Shown in pieces: positions 10,754-21,300 of a DNA stretch of 64,000 bases. Under the pieces are notes generated by a model, which made no database searches, was not told the origin of the DNA, and saw nothing but the letters and a program-made list of their open reading frames with translations. Location: NCBI GenBank assembly GCA_963576565.1, contig OY755045.1:41239909-41303908 (forward strand). Reading direction: 5' to 3'. Source of the stretch: Aspidapion aeneum. Lineage: Eukaryota; Arthropoda; Insecta; Coleoptera; Brentidae. The position numbers and the translations under genes are program-made. Position 1 is the stretch's first letter. The number at the start of each line of letters is the position of its first letter.

Positions 10754-13700
10754 ATGTCTAAAGAACCTCCACCACCCTACAGCACTGGCGCTCCACCAGC
10801 TGGATTCGTACCTCCACCACAAGCACACCATTACCCTCCTCCACCTACAACTCAAACTGGTAAGCTCTATTTAATTACCTATTAAACCCTATTAAACAAA
10901 GCAAGGGTAAGAATCGTTTATTGTGATATAAACCACTGTGTGGGTTTTTATTTTTAATGACGCTGCAGTCTGCAAGGGTATTGGTCAAAAGGGCTTATTT
11001 TTGTGTCCTAGAGTGATCGACGCACAGTGGTATATGTGGAGTTTGGATATTTTTGACGTGGTTTAAATTTCTCAAGATTATTCTAGACATTAAATTTCTA
11101 AATGTAATAAAATAACTAACATCGTTTATTTTCAGTGATCATTACACATACACAACCCGTCGTTAACTTAGGACCACAACCCAGTCCAGTAAAATGCCCT
11201 TCTTGTCACGCAGATATAGTGACGAAAGTTGAGACTGAAGCCACTACAAAAACACACTTGTTTGCCTTATTATTATGTCTTTTCGTGTAAGTATTTTGCA
11301 TGCTCGAAAATTCCTTAGATAAACTAATCCCTTAGTTGCATGCTTAAAAATTACTAACCAAAACTAACTTCTTAATTTAATAGTAACTTGCTTAAAATAT
11401 CTAACACAAACTAACCACATATCAATGTAATAATTTTATTTTCGACTAGTTTAATTTGGTTTAATATATTATTATTTTTAATTCGCCAGTTTTGTCCAAT
11501 ATATAATAGCACGTATGTATAAACGCATAGCTGAATATTTTTAAAAAAATATAATTTAACTTTTCATGTGGCGTCATTTTACATAGCGCACATCTGTTTC
11601 TTTTTATTTAAAGATCCGACGCATAGAAGCTTTTAATAAAAGTAAGCGGGAGACCCCCATGCTAAAGAGAAGTTACAGCGAAGCTAAGGTTAAGCTAAAC
11701 TATGCATTCTAGGAACTATAAAGTCAAGATATGCGTTTGTGCAACATTTGAATCCAATATGGTTGACGTACGTGTGTCGAACGTGAAAATTACAAATGCC
11801 GCAAGCGGGAATATTATATACATAATAGTATTCTCAATGGATAAGTTCGTACGAATTCAAGTCTAAAGGTGCCTTAACACCTAAATATCCCCATCTCTCA
11901 TCTATTCCATCCACTCCTCGCGACGTCACAAGTCAAGATATGGCTTTGTTTTTCGAGGGTAACGGTTCAGAACTTAAATAACACCTCGTTATGTGTTGAC
12001 ATTCCATTGGCGTACATTTCGGCTTTTTGCTTAATTTTAAAACCTCCATATTTCAGCTTTGTGTTCCTAAGTGCTTTTTCAAAGAACAAAATTATAAAAA
12101 GTAATATACACATAAATATATGTAAACCAGAGCAAAAAATCCTTGTTTATTTCAGCAAAAACTTAAAATAAAATACGGATATTACAATAAAAAAACAAAC
12201 GTATTTATTTACGTATATTATTATATACTTACAGTTCATATCATTATTTTTGAGACAACTTTTTACAACTTTTTTTCGTTGGCCTATGCTATTTGTTATG
12301 GTAAACAGAACTGTCAAAAAGTTATCTCAAAAATTATGATATAGAGTTTATACAGCTACATTTTTATTCGGTTTATTCACTCTGTTGCCCTGTCTGCATC
12401 CATCTGGACTGAGTTGTGGTTCTAGGTTAACTGGTAAGTTTTTATTTAGAGTAAGTATAACAAAATTCAACTTTAAAACTTGTAGTGGTCGATTATCTAA
12501 AGTAAACTAACGTTCTTAGTTAGGATCGGTTTATCAATGTTCATTAAAGGGAGTTAAAGTTATTTACCAAATAAGTGTTTCTAATATATACAATTTATTA
12601 AAAATGTTTTAAAATATAATTTTCTTCCACTGTGCGAGGTTTAATTATTATTTATTATTTAGATGGGATGCTTTTTTGTAAAATACTTGTAAAGTAAAGC
12701 CCGAGATATTTTATATTTTTTTTTTGGCCATACAGTTTGTTTCGAGGGACTTTAAAAAATATGGGGGGGGGGGGGGTAAGGATTGTTTTTTTGGTTAAGA
12801 ACTTTGTTTCCAGGCATTTAAAAAAAAGTTGGCCTTCCTTTTTGGTCATCAATTTTTTTAAAGTAAATTTATAAAATATCTCTTGCAAAACTGCTTTTAA
12901 AGAGCAGCTTTTTCAAAAAAGCTGCGACTGCTTTCATTGCTGTTTGAAAAAAGCAGTTTTGCCATCAGTACTTGGTTAGGCTTTAGAAACGCGTTGGCTA
13001 GGCACTGACGAAAATGAAAAAACTACAACTCGATTCAAATTTAATGGATTTACTGTCTAATTTCCAATATGTTAAAAGAATACAGACAGAAAACTTCCAT
13101 ATGAAATCCATATTCTACAAATTTATTATAAAATTAAAATTAGAAATCAACAACAAATTAAATCTATAATTATAAAAATAATTACAATTAAAGGAAAAAC
13201 CCATAGGTATACATGAATACATTTAATTGCGAAATTGGACACACCGCACTGTGGTCGATAAACATGTTTTCCAAGTAAAAAGTAAAATGTATGAACTATA
13301 GGCAGCGGTTTATTTTTAGTGGTTATCACTCAAACTCAAATGGTTAACTTAGGACCCCAACCTTGTCCAGTAAGATGCCCTTCTTGTCACGCCGATATAG
13401 TGACAAAAGTTGAGACTGAACCTACCACCAAAACGCACTTGTTTGCTTTGATACTTTGCTGTTTCGTGTAAGTATTTTATTCACCGTATCTCAGCTAAGG
13501 TCAGCTACATTTCGCGCTTCTTACGGGCCACCATCCTTCTCTTTGGTGACGTCATAGCGCCGCTTTTTTATATAAAACTTATGAATTACCAGGAGGTTTT
13601 TAGGAAGAGGTTTAAATATTTATTAATATTTAGGGTCCAAGCTTTTGTAATTTTTTGTGGATTTTTTGTGTATAAATTACAAGAAATATTATTGCATCTT

Positions 13701-14186
13701 TTAAAAGGAACCAAAATTTAAATAATTCCCTAAAAACGTACTTTATCGTATCTTTACATAAGTCAAACCGAACCGATCCGAACCTAGATTTATTTTGGTC
13801 GTAAAAATCATTGCTTATTAAGCAATTTTTGTAACTTATACAAACCGATTTAAAATAAAATATTTATATATTAAAATAAATAAAATACTGTAAACAATAC
13901 AAAACTCAACAGATTACTTTAACTAGCACCGAAAGTGTTTCGAGAAAAGCAATATGGCTGCGTGGGTGGGTATTAAGCTTTTACGTCACAAACGTGACAA
14001 ATTTCGCCCCTTCCTTTGGATATCTCTGATTTAAATAATAATTATGTTTTGAAGTTTCTAATTAAATTTAATTTAATTTTTAGATGTTGGCCTTGCGTCT
14101 GTCTGCCATACTGCATGGATTCCTGCCAGAGTCAAAAGCATTACTGTCCCAATTGTGGCGCTTACATCGGTACTTTTGCCGATTAG
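10754..14186 (+). CDS. LITAF-domain protein (gene A), with alternative middle exons
   Basis: Exons: 10754-10859; either 11136-11286 (2a) or 13320-13467 (2b); 14084-14186. All junctions are GT/AG. The product is 119 aa with 2a or 118 aa with 2b. Residues 1-35 are Pro-rich with PPPY at 6-9, a WW-ligand motif typical of LITAF/CDIP proteins. The LITAF domain follows: C56-x2-C59 in KCPSCHADIVT, a hydrophobic Cys-rich membrane-inserting stretch at about 77-96, and H-Y-C107-P-N-C110. Known family members bind one zinc through the two CxxC knuckles and sit on the cytosolic face of late endosome/lysosome membranes. An acceptor AG at 10748-10749, four bases before the ATG, implies an upstream 5' UTR exon that I could not place. 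AATAAA occurs at 14518-14523. Identity of domain and splice sites is clear; the trafficking role is by family. Confidence 0.9.
11136..11286 (+). other. Gene A alternative exon 2a
   Basis: A 151 nt exon, entered in phase 1 (G|TG) and left in phase 2 (GT|A), with acceptor TTTTCAG and donor GTAAGT. It encodes the first zinc knuckle and the start of the hydrophobic segment (TKTHLFALLLCLFV). It is homologous to exon 2b at 13320-13467. Confidence 0.88.
11287..13319. other. Intron between the alternative LITAF exons
   Basis: No further gene is supported. It holds a poly-G run at about 12763-12776 and a cluster of GCTTTT/AAAAGC hairpins at 12890-12960. The short frames at 12655-12888 and 13147-13329 lack any domain; the second overlaps exon 2b on the other strand. 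Confidence 0.6.
13320..13467 (+). other. Gene A alternative exon 2b
   Basis: A 148 nt exon with the same phases as 2a, acceptor TATTTTTAG and donor GTAAGT. It encodes VVITQTQMVNLGPQPCPVRC and then PSCHADIVTKVE. The Met codon in QMVNL is the position where paralogs B and C now start translation. About 100 bp upstream, CACCGCACTGTGGTCG resembles the sequence upstream of genes B and C, so 2b looks closest to their ancestor. Confidence 0.87.
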
Positions 14187-15189
14187 GGAACGAATTCTAC
14201 TTAAAAATACTATATATCATGATGTCTACTTAAAATGTTATTAAATTAGTGGCCTTAATATTGGCTTTCTGGTTATTTGTCAATTATGTCCACATCGCAG
14301 TAAGCAAGCGCATGAGAGAAACCAAGCACACACCACATTATTCCACCTATTCTGACGATTCAATTTTTTCGCTGCCCTCTACCTGTGGTAGTTGGGTACT
14401 ACCGGCTGGCTTTGCTCCCATTAGGACACCAATCTTTTTATTATTTCAACATTAATACTTGTATGTTCGATTAATGAGAGTATAAGAACTAAGTTTAAGT
14501 ATACATATGTACTTTTTAATAAAAAACTTGTTTGAATTTATTTTTAAATAATTTTTGCAATTTTTTTTGTATTAAAAACATTCAATAAAAAATAGCAATT
14601 CCAAAACTCGCAATAAAAATTATTAAAATAATAGATTTGCATTTGAAGCACTAAAAACATGCTGTTTTGCCTTATTCATGAGCATGCTTAAAAGCAAACT
14701 ACATAAAAATTAATGTATGTATAATAAAATTAAATGGCGTTGCCAAAATAAAGAGTTTTAGATGTTATTTGTATTAAAAACATTTGTGTTTCTCAAATTT
14801 TCCGTGACATTTTGCAGACGCCTTTAATTTTTGAGAACACTTATTTACATAAACTGGCCATATTTTATAGCACATGTTTTTAAAGTAAATAGAAATATAT
14901 ACATTTAATATTCCATTTATTATCGTTGGTACTTGAGAAAAATTATTATTTTAGTACACAATGAATATTTTTTAATTTTTTATCAGAGATTATGGTGTAT
15001 GCGTCCTTGATATTTTATTACGTACTCTCGCCTACATTTCTAATGTCATCTTATTTTGGCAACAGCGCATGATTTGAAATAAATGTTGAATGAATGAACG
15101 ATTTGCTTTTGGCTGTTTTTAAAGCCTGCTGAATTTTTGGACTTTTCAAACTGTTAGATGACATTGAAAAGTGGACGACCGTATCTAGG
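14187..15189. other. 3' flank of gene A
   Basis: The first ~100 bp match the 3' flanks of genes B and C (e.g. ATATATCATGATGTCTACTTA here, ATATATGATGTTTATTTA at B), so the duplication included the 3' UTR. No other gene is supported. The frame at 14249-14455 lies in this flank and has no recognisable domain. Confidence 0.6.
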
Positions 15190-15248
15190 GTCCCTGTATG
15201 TTAACATATTTGGTTATATTATACCCAAATATGTTAACTTACAGGGAC
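15188..15248. repeat. Palindrome (TCCCTGTATGTTAACATATT)
   Basis: Arms TCCCTGTATGTTAACATATT and AATATGTTAACTTACAGGGA flank a 20 bp loop. The same ATGTCAACATACAGGGACTC motif recurs as a short tandem at 17940-18000. Confidence 0.75.
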
Positions 15249-15690
15249 TCTAACCGTGCCCAAACATAATGGGACATTTTGGATCAGTTAAAAAAACAAA
15301 AAATTTGACAGCTGTTATCGTTATTGTTACTAAGAATAACGGTAACATTCAGGGCAAAAAAGATAGATTTTGGAACACTAAAGATAAAGAAACACAAACG
15401 TTAATTTAGTAGTTTCACACTACTTCATCTTTTTGTTTATTTATATTTGTTTATATTGCTTTTTACAAGCCAATTTACCGAATTCTAGTAAAAAATTAGA
15501 CTGCATTAAAAAAAACAATACAAAACTAACCTTAAAAAATAACTGTAACATTAAAGGACGGCCACCGTAGGTACCGGGCGCTGGTACGGTACAAAACAAA
15601 AAAGAAGCGAGAAGCTGCTAATGCGCAGACTCAGTAATATCAATAACGGTAACAAAGCGTAAAATACACAAAATGTCCCTAATGACTTAA
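15249..15690. repeat. Dispersed module shared with 38345-38440
   Basis: AGCGAGAAGCTGCTAATGCG, then CAGACTC, AATAACGGTAACAAA and AAAATGTCCCTA occur here (15604-15682) and again at 38359-38440. Likely a MITE; its ends are not resolved. Confidence 0.5.
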
Positions 15691-15906
15691 GGTACCTTAA
15701 CGCGCCTAGATATATGTATTAAGTTGTTATATACCCCAGGTAAAACATTTTTATAAAAAAAGGCGCAAAATTTGTTATGATTAGGGTTGTTTAACTCCTA
15801 AATATGCGCTTCTGATTTTTTGTCTTTACACAATATTTTTTATCAAATTTAGAAAGAGTTAAGAACTGATAATATAATTTTTATTTCAAAATTTTTATAA
15901 TAATAA

Positions 15907-16245
15907 TTTCAAGTTAGAATTTTAGTAGGTTCTTTTATACCAAAGTCCTATTTCTTCCAATTTTATTACATAATTTTTTGAGCGGCATTACATTTTTTAT
16001 ACCTACATATTAATCGTTATATTATATTTTAAATTTTTTTAAATGTTGTTTACCATTTTCCTGTAGGTTAATTTCAAGTTAGAATTTTATTAGGTTCTTT
16101 TATACCAAAGTCCTATTTCTTCCAATTTTATTACATAATTTTTTGAGAGGCATTACATTTTTTATATCTGCATATTAATCGTTATGTTATATTCGAAATT
16201 TTTGTTTTATGTTATTTTCCATTTTCCTGTAGGTTTTTATCTATA
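15907..16245. repeat. Tandem duplication, ~165 bp unit
   Basis: TTTCAAGTTAGAATTTTA, then GTAGGTTCTTTTATACC... recurs from about 16070 (with TTAGG for GTAGG). The second copy differs by a handful of substitutions. Non-coding. Confidence 0.8.
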
Positions 16246-17336
16246 CATATTTTTATATTGCAAATATTGTTGTACTTATCTACAGTTAAATTTATCTTTT
16301 AAATACACGGATGTCTTAAGATTTTTTAAGGGATCCGTGTTTAAGTAGGATTTTCGTTAAATTTAGGAATATAGTGTTTTGATTTTTGGTTATATTATGT
16401 GATACAATACAATAATTACAAAAATAAATGTATCTTCTATAAATTTATCTACATTTTTTTTTGTTTTTACGTCCCTTTGTACAAACAAATTTTAAAAACT
16501 GCATTTTAAAATGAGTCCCTAGAGCCCGGGTCATACAGGTTTATGACAAAATTTTATAAGATTATTATATAAATTGTAAAACTTTATACCACTGCAAGGT
16601 CTGGCTATAGAGAGTGACTTAGGCACCGATTAGTGCAGGCGCTAGCTAGAGGTACTATGCAAAATATGAGGACCGCTGTTTGACAATGGTTTTTAGCTGA
16701 AAATAGGTCACAGATTAACGATCCGGATGTTGCCGGGCCAGTTTTTGGCTTTTTATCCTTCCTCCTCTGATAGTCGTGTTCAAGTTTCTGAAAATTTAAC
16801 TAAGTTGACGTCCTAAAGCCACAATGACACAGAAAAGCATCAAAAGTTTTCAAAGTCTGACCTATAAAAATAAAATTATATATATTTATTTAATCTTAGC
16901 GGCAAAAACCAAAAACCCTTTACACCCGCCAAAACCCGAAATTTTGAGATTTTTTAAAAAACTTTCTCAAAAACTAAGCTTTTTGGATAAAAATATTTAA
17001 TTATCTTTATTATAGACACTAAAATTTCCCTTTCAACGATACTGCAATATATTTTTTTAGTTTTTCTTTAAATTCTAAAATGTAATTTTAAAAACTTAAA
17101 AATAAAACAGTTTAAAATAAAATTTAATAAAAAAATGTTTTTGTTATCAGCAAAATCTCTGGATTTTATAATAAAACTGCTTTGAGCAACAAAAAGTTTT
17201 TGCATCATTTTGTGCAACGAAAAAATCTAAGTTATAAAACATTCTTATAAACTGACTCAAAAGAAACCTCAGTTTGCAAACGAACCCAAAATCACCCTTA
17301 AAGCTACTTAACCGCATCAGATATGGAAGGGGACAA
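16246..17336. other. Intergenic, nothing recognised
   Basis: AT-rich; no gene, RNA or clear repeat found. Confidence 0.5.
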
Positions 17337-17437
17337 TTCGCCGCGGCCGATTCGCCGCAGCCAATTCGCCGCGGAGAATTCGCCGCGGGACAATTCGCCG
17401 CCGGCCGATACGCCGCGGGGACAATTCACCGCGAGAT
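17337..17437. repeat. GGACAATTCGCCGCGG tandem array
   Basis: About seven copies of a 12-16 bp GC-rich unit (CAATTCGCCGCGG and variants GATTCGCCGCAG, GATACGCCGCGG) begin with GGGGACAATTCGCCGC. The layout copies the end arrays of the foldback element at 25179-28867 (GGACAACTGGGCGCC repeats). It is probably a solo or degraded end of a related MULE-like element. The frame at 17274-17474 only reads the array. Confidence 0.6.
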
Positions 17438-17569
17438 GTTTTATTTTATTATGTTACCATTGGCAATTGTTTAAACAGTTTAATTTAGCTTGACTTCATA
17501 TAATATATTTGTTTGATCATAACTTTTTTGAAACTTTTCCTATTACTAGGTATTTGGGGTTAGGATACA

Positions 17570-17835
17570 ATTCAGCAATTTTTTCTATTAGAAAAATAAT
17601 TAAAATGGCGGATTTTCCCATTTATGAACCGATTTGTATCAAACTCGGAACTTTGAGATCTTTCAGGTCGCTGATTATTATTTTTAACTTAATTTTAAAA
17701 AATCAAAATGGCGGTTCCACAAGGGCGCACTTTCTTATTTATAAACCGATTTGACTCAAACTTGAAGCATTGCGGCGTAAGTCAATACAATTTTTGATTT
17801 AAATTTTAAAACCTGAAAATGGCGGATTCCTCGGG
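17570..17835. repeat. 'AATGGCGG' repeat family, copy 2
   Basis: Three units at about 17600, 17705 and 17815, each with AAAATGGCGGATT or AAAATGGCGGTTC followed by TTTATNAACCGATTTG and CAAACT. Non-coding. Confidence 0.65.
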
Positions 17836-18099
17836 GCCTAGGCCCCCCCAAGCCTAAGATTTTTTTAGATATTTTTCTCATATTTCATGAATAAAAAGAT
17901 TAAAGAGTATAAAATTCGCCATCATGAGGCTCATAATATATCCAAATATTTCAACATACAGCGACTCTAATCCAAATATGTCAACATACAGGGACTCTAG
18001 TTATACTTTCCTCAAGTGAATGTTGCTGCAAATGGCTATTAAAACATAGAAATACCAAATAAATAAACAAATAAGTATGATTTATAATTATAAAAATAA

Positions 18100-18331
18100 T
18101 GTCAGTGTGACTGACTCAGTCAAAAGGACACGCACGTAATATTTTTTATTATTATTATTACATAATATTATTATTTAATTTGTAAATTATTCTACTGAAC
18201 TGCAAGTCCTTACTAAAGGCAGACACTTTCTACCTCGGGACTTGAAGACTTGGGTTCACCGTACAGTGGTACGAAAAACTAAAACTGATCAGCCAAAATA
18301 TTAATTATTGGTAATTATCGCTCAAACTTAA
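18100..18331 (+). promoter_or_regulatory. Conserved upstream region of LITAF gene B
   Basis: About 230 bp starting TGTCAGTGTGACTGACTCAG and ending just before the ATG align block for block with 40299-40527 upstream of gene C. Shared blocks are TAATATTTTTTATTATT, CACAGTGGTAC-like, AAACTGATCAGCCAAA and TATCNCTCAAAC. No splice acceptor is seen at the position used by exon 2b. It probably holds the promoter and 5' UTR; this is inferred from conservation only. Confidence 0.5.
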
Positions 18332-21300
18332 ATGCACCTAGGACCAGAACCTGCTATAGTAAGGTGTCCTTCTTGTCAAGCCCGTGTCGTGACAGTTATT
18401 AAGAGTAAAGCTACCGGCAGAACGCACTTGTGGGCATTATTACTCTGCTGTTGCGGGTAAGTATCTGATTAACCGTGTCTTGGGGTTCTTATAGCGAATT
18501 CTTTTGAGACAGTTAGTGGGCAACTCGTGGTCCACTGACACTGTTTTGGTGCTGTCGAAAATTGCCCCAGTGCAGTTTCAAAAGAATACAAAAGTGCACT
18601 AGTGCAACACGAGATCGGATAGCCTGTGCCAATAAATGTGCACTGAGTGCAACACTGGGCTTGTCAGTGGGGTGCACTTTTTTTCCAAAAGAATTCGCCA
18701 TTATATTGCTATACCATTGAAGCTTCCTGCACAGCGACCTATACACTACTATACAGTCCTTTTGGGTCTACTACGTTTTACCTCGGTGCTTGAAAATGCG
18801 TGTTTCTTTTTCTAATGTTAAGTTTAGGTCATTTTATATTGTTTTCAAGAAAAAAATGCGGATTTTTCGCATTTTTATTAAAAATTTCAAAATTAAAAAA
18901 TGAGTAAAAATTCATACAATTGCTATAGAATGAATTTATTTGACGTTTATTAGGTCGAGACAGAGATGGGCTCACAATCGTCTGAGCTTAAAATAAATGG
19001 TCATTTAGCCAAAAAATAAGGTGACTAACTGTTTGGCAAGGGACGATAAAAAGTTATGGTTTTTAAAATATAGTATTTACGCATAGAAAAATGGGTACAC
19101 CTTAGAGTAATAAATTATTACTCTGAGGGGTGCACCATATTTTTGAAATCTAACGTTCTACCAGACATCTGGCTCCAACATTTCAATTTCTCGCGGATTT
19201 TTGGCTTCGTAAAATCGTCCAAAATCGTCTATTGAGCTTTTATAATGACAAAAATGATGCAGAAAGTTATAGTTTGGTTTTAGGATAATGATGATTGAAA
19301 GTTCAGCACAGCCGAATATTATAATCCGCCTAACCTCACTTTACTTAAAGTAAACCACAAGAACAGAAATTCAGCAGTTCGGTTTGGTTCGGTTGGGGTC
19401 GGTCTTAGATTAGGTTTGTTGTGTCTTAAAGTAATTCAGCAGGAGTCGGCGACTTTAAGACAGAACAAACCTAACCTAAGACCAAACCGAACCGAACTGA
19501 ACTGAATCAAACCGAACTGAACCAAACAGAACCGAGCCGATCGAAATCGAATCAAACCCAATTTGACCTAACCTAAAAATCCAACAAGCTGAATTCTACC
19601 AAATAAAGAATTTCCTGTAATCTGCTCCTGTAACCCTCAGGTATACCGTAACAAGGCTTTGCTAAACCATTCTCCCTCTTTGTTGTCTTGTATGTAAGCA
19701 ACAAGGACTTAATCGCGATTAAATCCATGATCGCACTTATAAGTGCTTACGGTGCATCTGAGTCTAAATAAGTTTGGGAAATATGATATGGTCGAATTTC
19801 CTGGAAATAGTCGTCCCAGGGAAAAAAATACAAAAAAGATCTGTAAAAGTGTCAAAATAGCTGTTGGAAGGTCAACTGTACAAATTTTCCCGTATCTAAA
19901 TCGATTAAAAATAGTCCAAAGAATCATTTTCATGTAAAAAAATCGTTATATAGGTACGTACACTAGGTACGTATATAGTAGATACAGATTTTACGTTCAT
20001 TTTAAAGAGGCGCTTCCGCACATTTAACAAAGGATTTTGCTAATAGATGGCGTACACTAGTTATAATTTAACGGCATTGTAAGAGATATATTACTTAAAT
20101 ATTAAATGAAGCAAGACAAATTTCAAACCTATCGAGACTTCGAAGGCGAATTTTCGTGCAGTGTGGTTCAATAGATACGTCATCAATTGGTAACGTTTCA
20201 TATCTATATTTACAATTTTATGGGCGTTATACGATGAAATACGATTAACTTAACAGAGGTGTGAATTTATTGTCAATATTTTAGTAAAAACTAAATAAAA
20301 TTAAGAAACAATGTCTCAATTAAAAAAACAAAATGTTAACATTGATTTTTTTAATATTGATTTTTCAGCTAACGAGCTTTTACCTCGTTTCAAAACATGA
20401 CATAGCCGATACACGCGCAGTTGCTTACGTCAATTGGCTAACTTCAAGGCGTCCACAAACGCCTGTGCAATGCCTCCTAAAATTTTTGGAGGCATTGCAA
20501 TGCTGGCCAGCACCTGAGGGTCAATTCTTACATTGTTTTTTTTAAAGTTTTTATATTTAATATAGAAAAATACAAACACATATTCCCCAATCAGTGCTTG
20601 AAGCTCTGGCCTCGAGAATTTTTACAATTTACAAATTTCACACATAAAACAAGCTTAATGTAAAATAATCTTAATTTTACTCAAAAGTTAATTTTTTTTT
20701 TATTTGTCAAACACACTGTGTTTTTTTTTTATTACAATCTAGTCAGTAAGACTAATTAGCAATTTTGTTTTAACTTAATTTACTAGAAAAGTCAGATTTA
20801 AACTTAGGGTTCACTCAACAGTTCTCCCCGCTTTGTTTAGTCTGTAACTCACAATTGTGTTGTGTTTATAGCATTATTTTGTTTTATGTGTAATTCACTT
20901 TACTAGCTCAAACGGCTTCACTCTTTTTAGTCGTCGAACTAGCATAGTATTGTCTAGAAGCTGAATTGCTTCCACATTCACATGCCGATGGAGTCTATCT
21001 TCATGGCTTTTTGCGTACTTTTTTATAGTCTCTGCTACAGTTTCGATTTTTAGATCTCGATGAAGGTCACTATTTCGAACGTACCAAGGTGCATTCACAA
21101 TGTTTCTTAATACTTTATTTTGAAATCTCTGTACAACTAGAATGTTACTCTCTTTAGCACAACCCCATAGTTGAATACCATATGTCCATACTGGTTTCAG
21201 TATTTGTCTATAAAGCAGTAACTTATTATGAATTGTTAAATTGGACTTCCTTCCAATTAGCCAGTTCATTTTTCTATACCTTATCTCAAGTTCTTCTTTT

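Noticed and set aside
10754..18456. Exon 18332-18456 as a third alternative exon of gene A
   Set aside because: The homologous frame contains TAA directly before the ATG and no acceptor AG lies at the right place, so it cannot join the PPPY exon in frame.
19376..19580. Interstitial telomeric TTAGG repeat
   Set aside because: CCTAACCTAA occurs only in passing; most of the stretch is degenerate AACCGAACTG and a palindrome, not a TTAGG array.
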